Shown piece after piece: positions 1 through 8,600 of a stretch of 53,438 bases of DNA; positions within the stretch are counted from its first letter, which is position 1; each line of letters starts with the position of its first letter. The translations under genes and the position numbers were made by a program. The notes under the pieces are model-generated. The model had not been told where the DNA came from and made no database searches. It saw only the letters and a program-made list of their open reading frames with translations. This DNA comes from Lachnospiraceae bacterium (lineage in GTDB: Bacteria > Bacillota > Clostridia > Lachnospirales > Lachnospiraceae), in assembly GCA_016290615.1 (NCBI GenBank), contig JAEEUS010000012.1:1-53438 (forward strand), given 5' to 3'.

Positions 1-341
<341 letters not shown>

Positions 342-397
342 AAAGGTCTGTGATATTTGAATTTCAGTATTCGATTTTTGAGGTATATACCTTAAAT

Positions 398-471
398 GGC
401 CCAGTGGCTCAGTTGGTTAGAGCGCCGCCCTGTCACGGCGGAGGTCACGGGTTCGAGTCCCGTCTGGGTCG
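398..471 (+). tRNA. tRNA-Asp (anticodon GTC)
   Basis: The cloverleaf is complete. Acceptor GGCCCAG (398-404) pairs with CTGGGTC (464-470), the discriminator is G471, the anticodon loop reads CTGTCAC and the T-loop is TTCGAGT. CCA is not encoded. It is the first tRNA after the 23S gene and is probably processed from the rRNA precursor. Confidence 0.97.
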
Positions 472-481
472 TAATGAATAA

Positions 482-554
482 GGGATCTTAGCTCAGCTGG
501 GAGAGCATCTGCCTTACAAGCAGAGGGTCATAGGTTCGAGCCCTATAGGTCCCA
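482..554 (+). tRNA. tRNA-Val (anticodon TAC)
   Basis: Acceptor GGGATCT (482-488) pairs with AGGTCCC (547-553), with discriminator A554. The anticodon stem TCTGC/GCAGA closes the loop CTTACAA. CCA is not encoded. It lies 10 bases after tRNA-Asp in the same array. Confidence 0.97.
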
Positions 555-559
555 TATAT

Positions 560-632
560 GCCGATGTGGCTCAATTGGCAGAGCAGCTGATTTGTAATCA
601 GCAGGTTATCGGTTCGAGTCCGATCATCGGCT
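560..632 (+). tRNA. tRNA-Thr (anticodon TGT)
   Basis: Acceptor GCCGATG (560-566) pairs with CATCGGC (625-631), with discriminator T632. The anticodon stem GCTGA/TCAGC closes loop TTTGTAA, giving TGT. CCA is not encoded. Confidence 0.97.
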
Positions 633-657
633 CTAAAAAACTGAATAAGTTTTTTAT

Positions 658-739
658 GGATGGATTCCCGAGTGGCCAAAGGGGACAGACTGTAAATCTG
701 CTGCAAATTGCTTCGGTGGTTCGAATCCACCTCCATCCA
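658..739 (+). tRNA. tRNA-Tyr (anticodon GTA), long variable arm
   Basis: Acceptor GGATGGA (658-664) pairs with TCCATCC (732-738), with discriminator A739. The anticodon loop CTGTAAA gives GTA. The 82-base length reflects the class II long variable arm expected for bacterial tRNA-Tyr. CCA is not encoded. Confidence 0.97.
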
Positions 740-750
740 TTACTCTTTAA

Positions 751-824
<74 letters not shown>

Positions 825-846
825 CTAAGGTGATAAATCACCGTTT

Positions 847-919
<73 letters not shown>

Positions 920-922
920 CTT

Positions 923-969
923 AAAGAAAGCTTCAATCGTAAGGTTGGAGCTTCTTTCTTGTTGATTTT
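923..969 (+). terminator. Terminator of the rRNA-tRNA operon
   Basis: A hairpin starts 3 bases after tRNA-Phe. AAAG.AAG (923-930) and CTTCAA (931-936) pair with TTGGAG (945-950) and CTTCTTT (951-957), with one bulge, and a T-rich tail follows. It closes the 23S-tRNA transcript. Confidence 0.75.
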
Positions 970-990
970 GTATTTCTTATTTTGTAACAT
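962..990 (+). promoter_or_regulatory. Candidate promoter for 1028 gene
   Basis: TTGATT (962-967), 17 bases, then TAACAT (985-990). The -35 box sits on the T-tract of the preceding tRNA-operon terminator. The downstream gene has no clear Shine-Dalgarno, so this rests on hexamer match and spacing only. Confidence 0.35.
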
Positions 991-1027
991 ACTCTAAGAA
1001 GCAAAGTATTTTTATGAGATTAGTCAT

Positions 1028-1261
1028 ATGTTTTCATTCAGAAAAAGATCACAAGATAACAAGCTAAAAGAGACTTTCAGATATGATCCCGAAACACAAT
1101 ATCCCGTTATAAAGAGTTCTATCTGCACAGGCGAAAAAGTAGCAGGATTCAAGAACAGGAGCGATGGTCATTTCACGGAAGTGATGCTCATAAGATCTCC
1201 CGAGGAAGAACAAAGGTTTAAGGATATTTATGGTCTTGATACCGTAAAAACGGAGTATTAA
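1028..1261 (+). CDS. Small conserved-looking protein of unknown function
   Basis: It encodes 77 residues, soluble and charged, with no signal peptide or membrane segment. A central stretch reads ICTGEKVAGF, a pattern I associate with small Lachnospiraceae proteins of no known role, and a charged C-terminal half follows. It begins 109 bases after tRNA-Phe and lies 17 bases ahead of the zinc-ribbon gene, so the two are probably cotranscribed. No strong ribosome site precedes the ATG. I do not recognise the function. The reading frame is supported by codon use and by its place at the head of a small operon. Confidence 0.6.
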   Translation: MFSFRKRSQDNKLKETFRYDPETQYPVIKSSICTGEKVAGFKNRSDGHFTEVMLIRSPEEEQRFKDIYGLDTVKTEY

Positions 1262-1278
1262 GGTTAAGGAAGAAAGAA

Positions 1279-1755
1279 ATGAGCAGAGAATTTCACTGTC
1301 CTTCATGTGACAAGAAGCTATTTACCTATGAAGAACGAACAAGAAAATACGGCAGTCTCTTAAAAGAATGCAAAAAGTGCGGAGCACAGTACCTGGATCC
1401 GAGATACTATGAGCTGGCAATAGACGGAATTCCCGAGGATGAATTTGGAGTAGGCAGGTATTCTCTGGCTATACTGATCGGTGCTTTCTTCGGATGGAGA
1501 GGTATCCGTACTGCCAACATCTACATGTATACGGGAGCAGATCCGGTCAGATGGCTACTTCCCATATCATTTATCCTTATATCTTTTATAGTTGTTATCG
1601 CCGGATTATATGAGATATTTACGATAGCAACAGGACTTAAAAGAAAGAAAATGGAAAGACTCTACGAGGAGTCGAAGGCTAGAATGAAAGACTCTGGTTA
1701 TATATATACACTTCAAAAACACGGATATATGATTCCCGAGGAATATAACTTATGA
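1279..1755 (+). CDS. Zinc-ribbon membrane protein of unknown function
   Basis: The protein has 158 residues. An N-terminal zinc-ribbon-like segment carries CPSC at about residues 8-11 and CKKC at about 32-35. Hydrophobic stretches at about 63-75 and 88-117 predict one or two membrane passes, and a basic, helical cytoplasmic tail follows. AAGGAAGAAA precedes the ATG. The last four bases overlap the start of the downstream hydrolase (ATGA), indicating translational coupling. The paired CxxC motifs suggest metal or nucleic-acid binding at the membrane, but no function can be named. Confidence 0.75.
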   Translation: MSREFHCPSCDKKLFTYEERTRKYGSLLKECKKCGAQYLDPRYYELAIDGIPEDEFGVGRYSLAILIGAFFGWRGIRTANIYMYTGADPVRWLLPISFILISFIVVIAGLYEIFTIATGLKRKKMERLYEESKARMKDSGYIYTLQKHGYMIPEEYNL

Positions 1756-2315
1756 AAAAGACAGCAGTAGTTTTTCCCGGTGTGGGATATACAAAAGACA
1801 GACCGCTTTTATACTTTGCCGGCAAGCTGGCCGCAGCAAACGGCTATGAACTAATTCATCTTGATTTTTCAGGAATAGACTGGAGCAAGGAAAAGCTTAA
1901 GGATAAGGAGTTTCTGCTAAATACTCTGGAGTACTGCCTTAATAAGACCGATGAATTGTTTAAATCTGTTGACCTGACAAAAGATGACAGTATCCTGTTC
2001 ATATCAAAGAGCATAGGAACTGTTGTTGCAACCGCTTATGCTGACAGACACGGCATTGAGGCTAAGCAGATATGTTTTACACCGCTTGAATTCATAGACA
2101 GATTCATTAAGGATGAGAACGGGCTTATCTTTTACGGAAGCGCAGATCCCTATGCGGATCCTGAAATGATCGCAGATATATGCAGGAAAAAGAAACTGAC
2201 GTCATATTGTATTGAAGATGCCAATCATTCACTGGAAACAGGAGATGTATTAAAGGATATAGATAACCTTTTATCTGTGATGAATAAGGTAAATAATTTT
2301 ATAAATCTTTTATAA
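1752..2315 (+). CDS. Small alpha/beta-hydrolase-like protein
   Basis: This is a 187-residue cytosolic protein with the order of a compact alpha/beta hydrolase. It starts with a beta-strand VVFPGVGY. The nucleophile-elbow-like ISKSIGT (about residues 95-101) differs from GxSxG by having K before the Ser and lacking the leading G. Later come an Asp in GSADPYAD and a His in DANHSLE, in the positions expected for a catalytic triad. The substrate is unknown; family members of this size are esterases or peptidase-like. It overlaps the upstream gene by 4 bases and is the last gene before the L25 promoter. Confidence 0.75.
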   Translation: MKKTAVVFPGVGYTKDRPLLYFAGKLAAANGYELIHLDFSGIDWSKEKLKDKEFLLNTLEYCLNKTDELFKSVDLTKDDSILFISKSIGTVVATAYADRHGIEAKQICFTPLEFIDRFIKDENGLIFYGSADPYADPEMIADICRKKKLTSYCIEDANHSLETGDVLKDIDNLLSVMNKVNNFINLL

Positions 2316-2334
2316 ATTGAGGGGTTCATACCCC

Positions 2335-2363
2335 TTGATTTTATTTTATAAAGGGACTATAAC
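2335..2363 (+). promoter_or_regulatory. Promoter of rplY/ctc
   Basis: TTGATT (2335-2340), a 17-base spacer and TATAAC (2358-2363). The predicted start is near 2370. The -35 box overlaps the 3' arm of a small GC hairpin AGGGG-TTCATA-CCCCT (2320-2335), which may terminate the upstream operon. Confidence 0.6.
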
Positions 2364-2369
2364 ACTGGT

Positions 2370-2427
2370 AGAACGAGATAAACGAAACGCCAACTGAATA
2401 TGGGCATTCCGCGAACTTCCCTGTTCT
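2370..2427 (+). promoter_or_regulatory. Possible structured 5' leader of the L25 mRNA
   Basis: The predicted transcript begins about 2370 with AGAAC (2370-2374), which pairs with GTTCT (2423-2427). The 48-base interior is closed and could form GCC/GGC (2389-2391 with 2403-2405). A longer alternative pairs AAATTGAG (2314-2321) with CTCAATTT (2426-2433), but only in read-through transcripts. It matches no riboswitch class I know. Autoregulation by L25 is an inference. Confidence 0.3.
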
Positions 2428-2458
2428 CAATTTTTGAAACTAACGGAGGAAAAGACAA

Positions 2459-3058
2459 ATGACTACTTTGAAAGTACAAAAAAGAGACATGGAAACAAAG
2501 GCAAAAGCATTAAGAAGAGAAGGCTTTGTAACTGGCAATCTCTTTGGCAAGGAGATCAAGGGATCCATACCGCTTAAGATCGAAAAGAAGGATGCCGAGC
2601 AGATCCTTAAGACATGCTTGAAGGGAAGCCAGCTTTTTGTTGAACTGGACGGCAAGAAATACGATGTTTTGCTGAAAGAGATCGATTATGATTCTATCAA
2701 GAAACAGGTACTTGAACTGGACTTCCAGGCACTGGTTAAAGGTGAGGTTGTTCATTCCGTAGCCGAGATAGTTCTTCATAACAAGGACAAGGTTGTTGAA
2801 GGAATACTTGAACAGCTCTTACCAGAAGTATCATACAAGGCACTGCCTGAAGCATTGGTTGACAGGATAGATGTCGACTGCAGCAACTTAAGACTGGGAG
2901 ATACACTTAAGGTAGCTGACCTTGATATAGCTAAACACAAGGATCTTACTATTCTTACTGATCTTGAGACTCCGGTTGTCAGTGTTGTGGCACCGCACAA
3001 TAAAGCTGTTGAGGAAGCTGAAGAGCCTGAAGGAGCAGAAGAAGCCACTGAGAAATAG
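2459..3058 (+). CDS. rplY: Ribosomal protein L25 / general stress protein Ctc
   Basis: A 199-residue L25 of the long TL5/Ctc type. An N-terminal 5S-rRNA-binding beta-barrel (about 1-90) is followed by the C-terminal TL5 domain (about 98-180; GDTLKVADLDI and VVSVVAP are typical). The tail is rich in Glu. It binds 5S rRNA in the 50S subunit; in Bacillus the homologue is a stress-induced protein. CGGAGGAAAAGAC gives a strong ribosome site. It stands alone between its own promoter and a strong terminator. No 5S gene is visible next to the 23S in this window, although this protein needs 5S as its partner. Confidence 0.95.
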   Translation: MTTLKVQKRDMETKAKALRREGFVTGNLFGKEIKGSIPLKIEKKDAEQILKTCLKGSQLFVELDGKKYDVLLKEIDYDSIKKQVLELDFQALVKGEVVHSVAEIVLHNKDKVVEGILEQLLPEVSYKALPEALVDRIDVDCSNLRLGDTLKVADLDIAKHKDLTILTDLETPVVSVVAPHNKAVEEAEEPEGAEEATEK

Positions 3059-3071
3059 CATATATGATTCT

Positions 3072-3106
3072 AAGGACCTGTTGTCTTATGACAATGGGTC
3101 TTTTTC
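3072..3106 (+). terminator. Terminator of rplY
   Basis: A long near-perfect stem, AAGGACCTGTTGTC (3072-3085), loop TTAT, then GACAATGGGTCTTT, runs directly into a T-tract at 3101-3105. Confidence 0.9.
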
Positions 3107-3121
3107 TTGTCTTGCCCGTTA

Positions 3122-3130
3122 TGCTATTAT
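3122..3130 (+). promoter_or_regulatory. Extended -10 promoter of the DHFR fusion gene
   Basis: TGCTATTAT at 3122-3130 matches the extended -10 form TGnTATnnT. No good -35 box lies 17 bases upstream. It lies 37 bases before the ATG at 3167, just after the rplY terminator. Confidence 0.45.
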
Positions 3131-3166
3131 AGATATGTTGTATCTTTTTAATAAGGAGTATACAGG

Positions 3167-4423
3167 ATGATAGCGCTGATAGTCGCATATGCAAAAAACA
3201 GGGTCATAGGAAATAAAGGACAGATCCCCTGGAGGATCAAGGGAGAACAGAAGCGTTTTAAAGAACTCACAACCGGCAACGTGGTAGTAATGGGAAGACG
3301 CTCTTATGAGGAGATAGGCAGACCGCTTCCTAATCGCATGACATATGTTGTCAGCAATACAAAGAACTTTGATGAGGAAGGTGTAAAGACCGTTAAATCC
3401 CTTAAGGAAGCTATCGATCTTGCCGCTGATAAGGATATATACATATCGGGCGGTGCAGGACTTTATAAAGAAGCAATAGATCTTGTCGATGTAATGTACA
3501 ATACGGAGATCGATGCTGTAATAGAAGGAGATACATATTTTCCTCTGTTTGATGAAAGCGAATTTGTCAAAACCATTGATGAATGTGTGGACGCAGAGAT
3601 CCCGTACAGATATGTAACATATACAAGAAAATCAGCATGGGAGAGACATCCTGTAAGTAAAAAGGAAACAATAAAGTATTATCCTATTGAAGAGCTTGAT
3701 AAAACAGGTATTGTCATATCTTTGTACACGACCAATCGCGACAGTGCATGGAAATACGGCAAGCTCGGAGCGGATAAAAACTGTAAAAAGCTTGCAGACA
3801 CGCTTAAGATAGATATCAATGATATGGTCATGCTCAACCAGACACATTCAGACGGCATCAGAGTCATTACACGAAAAGATGCGGGAGAGATGGTAACAAG
3901 ACCTCTTACAAAGGATGGCTTTGACGGCATGATAACAAATGAAAAAGGTTTGCTTCTGTGTACAGTTGAGGCAGACTGTGTGCCTGTATATCTTCTTGAT
4001 CCTGTGCATGAAGCGATAGGAATGGTCCACAGCGGATGGAAAGGGACTGCAAAACAGATAGCTGCAAATGCTGTTAAGCTTATGTCTGAAACATATGATT
4101 GCAGACCTGAGGATATACGTATCGCTATCGGGCCGTGTATATGTGCAGACTGCTATGAAGTAGGTGAAGAACTAAAAGCAGAGTTTTCAAATGATTTCAG
4201 TGAGGATGAGCTTAGCAGGATATTTGTAAATCCTCATTCTGACAGATACAATCTGGATCTTAAAAAAGCTATATGCATCTCTTTAAAAAAGGTCGGAATA
4301 AAGGATGAGAATATAACAGATACAGGCAGATGTACCAAAGAAGATGACGAGCTGTGCTCATGGCGAAGAGACAATCCTGTAATGAGAAGCATGCTTACAG
4401 GAATAATGCTAAAGAAGGATTAA
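3167..4423 (+). CDS. folA: Dihydrofolate reductase fused to PgeF/YfiH-type (DUF152) domain
   Basis: This is one uninterrupted 418-residue reading frame with two enzymes. Residues 1-160 are dihydrofolate reductase: IPWRIKGE with the acidic residue E27, VVVMGRRSYEEIG, and the NADPH-site GG in YISGGAGLY. Residues about 170-418 are the YfiH/YlmD/LACC1 family (PgeF), with the three expected zinc ligands H227 (QTHS), C271 (ADCVPV) and H288 (HSGWKG), plus GPCICADCYEVG. The first domain reduces dihydrofolate to tetrahydrofolate. Family members of the second act as purine nucleoside phosphorylase/adenosine deaminase or clear mis-made UDP-MurNAc-Ser. AATAAGGAG precedes the ATG. I see no linker stop or frameshift, so the fusion looks genuine. 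Confidence 0.92.
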   Translation: MIALIVAYAKNRVIGNKGQIPWRIKGEQKRFKELTTGNVVVMGRRSYEEIGRPLPNRMTYVVSNTKNFDEEGVKTVKSLKEAIDLAADKDIYISGGAGLYKEAIDLVDVMYNTEIDAVIEGDTYFPLFDESEFVKTIDECVDAEIPYRYVTYTRKSAWERHPVSKKETIKYYPIEELDKTGIVISLYTTNRDSAWKYGKLGADKNCKKLADTLKIDINDMVMLNQTHSDGIRVITRKDAGEMVTRPLTKDGFDGMITNEKGLLLCTVEADCVPVYLLDPVHEAIGMVHSGWKGTAKQIAANAVKLMSETYDCRPEDIRIAIGPCICADCYEVGEELKAEFSNDFSEDELSRIFVNPHSDRYNLDLKKAICISLKKVGIKDENITDTGRCTKEDDELCSWRRDNPVMRSMLTGIMLKKD

Positions 4424-4429
4424 CGCTTC

Positions 4430-4458
4430 TTGCTCATTTATTGGTGATGTAGTATGAT
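4430..4458 (+). promoter_or_regulatory. Promoter of the cysteine synthase gene
   Basis: TTGCTC (4430-4435), 17 bases, then TATGAT (4453-4458). The predicted start, near 4465, lies before the GTG at 4467, which supports the ATG at 4497 as the true start. Confidence 0.55.
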
Positions 4459-4496
4459 TATCATCAGTGTTGACAAATAAAAAAGGAAGAATAAAT

Positions 4497-5429
4497 ATGG
4501 TCTGCGATAATATTTTGGAATATATCGGACATACTCCGATGGTAAGATTAAACAGAATGAATGATCCAGAGGCTGCAGAAGTGCTGGTCAAGTACGAAGG
4601 ATTAAATGTAGGAGGTTCAATAAAGACAAGAACGGCCTACAACATGATAAAACAGGCTGAGAAAGACGGTATCATAAATAAGGATACCATTATAGTGGAG
4701 CCGACAAGCGGAAATCAGGGAATCGGACTGGCCCTTATCGGAGCTGTAAGAGGCTATACTACAAAGATAATCATGCCTGACAGTGTGAGCGAGGAAAGAA
4801 GACTTCTTGTTAAACACTACGGAGCAGAGGTCATACTGATCCATGATGCGGGTGATATAGGGGCATGCATGGATGAGTGTCTTCAGACAGCATTAAAAAT
4901 GGCAAAGGAAGATCCCAGAGTATATATCCCCCAGCAGTTTGAGAATCCCGCAAACCCCAAGGTTCATAAGCATCATACGGGACTTGAGATCATGGAACAG
5001 GTTGCAGGACCTATACACGGATTCTGCTCAGGAATAGGTACCGGAGGAACGATAAGCGGCATCGGAGAGGTGTTAAAGGCACAGTATCCGGATATCGAGA
5101 TCTGGGCAGTGGAACCGGAAAATGCGGCTATTCTTGCCGGAGGAAATATAGGTACCCATCTTCAGATGGGAATAGGCGACGGCATCATTCCCGCAAACTT
5201 AAATCAGAAGATCTATGATGATATCTATATCGTTACGGATGAAGAGGCTATACAGACAGCAAAGGATCTGGCCCGCAAGGAAGGCATCATGTGCGGTATC
5301 AGTTCGGGTACCAATGTCGCTGCAGCTTTAAAGCTTGCTAAAAAGCTCGGAAAGGGCAAGACAGTTGTGACCGTTCTTCCCGATACGGCTGAGAGATATT
5401 TTTCGACACCGCTGTATGAAAACGACTGA
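4497..5429 (+). CDS. cysK: Cysteine-synthase-family PLP enzyme (O-acetylserine sulfhydrylase-like)
   Basis: The protein has 310 residues from the ATG at 4497, chosen because AAAAAGGAAGAAT stands just before it; an in-frame GTG at 4467 lacks a ribosome site. It is a fold-type II PLP enzyme: the lysine that binds PLP is K43 in GGSIKTR, the substrate loop is PTSGNQG (69-75), and the phosphate-binding loop is GIGTGGTISG. Family members make cysteine from O-acetylserine and sulfide. Two signature positions differ from textbook CysK: KTR instead of KDR, and Q74 instead of Thr in the asparagine loop. The exact substrate is therefore open. It is monocistronic, with its own promoter and terminator. 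Confidence 0.85.
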   Translation: MVCDNILEYIGHTPMVRLNRMNDPEAAEVLVKYEGLNVGGSIKTRTAYNMIKQAEKDGIINKDTIIVEPTSGNQGIGLALIGAVRGYTTKIIMPDSVSEERRLLVKHYGAEVILIHDAGDIGACMDECLQTALKMAKEDPRVYIPQQFENPANPKVHKHHTGLEIMEQVAGPIHGFCSGIGTGGTISGIGEVLKAQYPDIEIWAVEPENAAILAGGNIGTHLQMGIGDGIIPANLNQKIYDDIYIVTDEEAIQTAKDLARKEGIMCGISSGTNVAAALKLAKKLGKGKTVVTVLPDTAERYFSTPLYEND

Positions 5430-5468
5430 TAACCACAAAATATAGATTTATATATATCAATAATGAAG

Positions 5469-5506
5469 AAAAAAGGAAAATACTAAATGTGGTATTTTCC
5501 TTTTTT
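5469..5506 (+). terminator. Terminator of the cysteine synthase gene
   Basis: AAAAAAGGAAAATAC (5469-5483) pairs with GTATTTTCCTTTTTT (5492-5506). The stem is perfect, about 15 bp, with an 8-base loop. The A- and T-tracts make it potentially bidirectional. Confidence 0.92.
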
Positions 5507-5527
5507 AGTGCCACTTTTCCTTGTGTT

Positions 5528-5555
5528 TTGACATGTGCTGTGATAAACTTGATAC
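5528..5555 (+). promoter_or_regulatory. Candidate promoter for the TPR protein gene
   Basis: A perfect -35 TTGACA (5528-5533), 16 bases, then TGATAC (5550-5555). The rest of the 5430-5628 gap holds only the preceding terminator and a leader of about 65 bases with no clear structure. Confidence 0.45.
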
Positions 5556-5628
5556 GGTGAATAGTGGGTAATTATTTGCTTTTTGCAGATACAAGATATT
5601 GTAGTACACCGTTTAAGAGGGAATAGTT

Positions 5629-8600
5629 TTGGACAAGTACGAGTACAAATTAAGATCCGATGAGATCAAATCACTTATCAAGCAAAGGGAGTTTCAGAAG
5701 GCTGTCGAGATAGCCGATACCATAGACTGGACCAGGGTCAGGAGTGTAACGACTCTTTGTACAATAAGCGATCTGTATAAGATAAACCGCCGCTACAGAG
5801 ATGCCAAGATACTTCTTGAACAGGCATACGAGAGATATCCAAACGGCAGGATGATCGTGTATTCTCTGTGTGAACTGTGTATAAAGATGGAGGAGATCGT
5901 ACAGGCTATAGAGTATTACAAGCAGTTTGTACAGATGGCTCCGACAGATAACGGAAAGTTTATCCTTCAGTACAAGATATATGAAGCGCAGGATGTCAGT
6001 CTTGAAGAGCGTGTAGCTGTTCTTGAGGAGCTCAAGAAGCGTGATTACAAGGAAAAATGGGGATATGAACTGGCATATCTTTATCATCGCATAGGTCTTA
6101 CAACGAAATGTGTAGAGGAATGTGATGAACTCATCGTCTGGTTCAGAGAAGGAACCTATGTAAAAAAAGCCATGGAGCTAAAGATGCTTCATCAGCAGCT
6201 GACCGAAAGCCAGATGAGTCTTTATGAGAGCATGCTTCCTCCAAAGGAAAGAGAAGCGTTTATTGCTCAGAACACCGTTGAGATGAGCAAGAAAAAGCCC
6301 GAAGATGATATTCAGGTAAAGACCATGGATATGAGCAAATACAATACGCTCAACCTCCAGAAGGAACTTGCTGAATCCATGAAGGACGTGCTGGTTGCAG
6401 ATAACGGATTTGCGTCTCTTGTTCCTGATGCCAACGGTCAGGCTGTTCAGGGTACATATATTCCCGATGACTTCTCAATAGACAAGAGAATAGGCACCAC
6501 TACGGAAAAGATATCAAGAACACTGGTAACGGAAGAACCCATGACAGGAGAGGATTCTCCTCTGCCTTCAATTTCCTCAGGTGCATCAACCCAGATGCTT
6601 CACGATACGGGAGAAATGGAGGAGCTGTTCTTTGAAGACAACAGAGCTGACAGGACTCCTGCACCAGCATATCCTGTAGAAAGCATAGATGCTGCATCGG
6701 ATGAGATAAACGAAAGTATTGCAAACGACACATCACAGTTCCCTGCATATGATCCTGTAAAGGATCTTGAACTGACCATGATGTACAGCCCTCAGGGAAT
6801 AAACGATGAACTCAGGGAAGCTGACGGCGATATAGATGAAGAGGCTGTTGAGGAAGCCGAGATACCAAAGGTAGGAACAACCACGGCAGAGCTGTTCAAT
6901 ATCGATGATACAGTTGAGATCGTTGAGCCTATCGAGGCGACCAAGGTATTCAACAGAGAAGAGCTTCAGGCTGTTGCAAAGGCATACAATACATCTTTGC
7001 AGGCTGATAAATATGATTTTGATTTCAGCGATGCTAAGAAGCCTCAGCCAAAGGCAATAGAAGATTATATCTCCGAGGATATCGGCGATAAGAATACAGA
7101 GGAGCTTTTAGCTCTTATAGACCAGAGAGTAAAGGAAGCCGTTGAGAAGGCCTTTGATATAAACAGACCGGTTGTTGTGCCTCAGCAGTATGCGGCAAAT
7201 CCTTATATATATGAAGAGCCTCCCAAGGCTATGGAAAACGTACTCTCGCAGGAAGCTGACGGACAGATAAGCCTTGTGGTTCCTGAAACTACAGCTGTTG
7301 AAAAGCAGATAACAGGACAGTTAAGCTTTAACGATATCCTTAACGAGTGGGAAAATACCAAAAAGCAGAACCAGGTCAAGTTTGAACAGAATCTGGCTAC
7401 CAAGGTACTGGAGGAAACCGGAAGTCTGTTTACTCCTACCGAATCGATTCAGGTTGACGGCATACTCGAAAAACTTGAAAGAGATGAGATACCGGACAGC
7501 GACGATATCGATACAGAGGCAGAATATGAGAAATACCTTGCAGAACTGATGGAACAGGAGCAGGGTGAAGAAGCTGATGCTGCTGAAACAAAAGAAGAAG
7601 AAAATGAGGAGCCTTCTACAGAGGAACAGCCTTCTGAAGCAGAAGAACCCAAAGCGGAGGAAAGCATAGAAGAAAGCGAAGATGACGGTGTAGAGGAACT
7701 GACTGAGATTGAAGATACTACCGAGTCTGAAGCTGAGACAGAGACCGTAACCGAGCCTGAAGCTGAAGAAGATGAGGCTGAAAATGAATCTGAGCCTGAG
7801 GAAGAATTACAGGATCAGGAGCCTGAAATTAAGCCGGAGGCAGAAGAAACTGAGTCTCAGCCCAAAGAAGATAAAGAGGAAGAGCAGTTAAAAGAAACCG
7901 AGCCTGAATCAAAAGAGCCTGAAGCAGAGCCTCAAAAGCCCGAAAGCGAGCCGAAGATTAAGGAAGAAGCACCCAAGGCTGAAAAGGATTATAATGACAG
8001 TTCTTCAAGGAGCATGAACGATGATGAGCTTGCTTTATTCGGTCAGTTTGCACAGACCAAGACAGCAAGACAGAATCTGTTACGCTCGTTGGATAAAATA
8101 AGCTTAGCGGCATATACGGGTAATGTATTCGTTACCGGAGAGACAACAGAGGAATCTGTTGATCTTGCAAAGAACGTAATAAGATATGTAAAGAATACCG
8201 ATGCAAACTTTACCGGAAAGATCGCAAAGGTTTCGGGAGAAGCGCTTAACAACAAGATGGTAAGCGTCATGGTTGAAAAGCTCGCTAACGGCGGTCTCAT
8301 CATCGAGAAAGCCAGCGGCATGAGCGCAGAGACAACGAAGAATCTGTTAAGAGCCCTCAATCAGGAAAATACCGGAATCGTAGTTGCACTTCAGGATACC
8401 AAGAAGAACATGCATAAGATGATGGAATACTTTGACGGTATGAAGCAGATCATCAATGTTCACATCGAGGTTGAGGAACTCAGCGATGATGCACTGGTTG
8501 CATACGGAAAGAAGTATGCGGAACATCTTGAGTATTCTATAGATGATATGGGTATACTTGCACTGCATACACGTATAGATGAGCTGCAGACCAGTGACCA

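Noticed and set aside
2353-2422. Known riboswitch before L25
   Set aside because: I compared it by eye with purine, ZTP, THF, glycine, fluoride, guanidine and cyclic di-GMP classes; no conserved core is present.
7449-7667. Serine-rich minus-strand frame within the TPR gene
   Set aside because: It is the mirror of the GAA/GAG-rich acidic linker and has no ribosome site.
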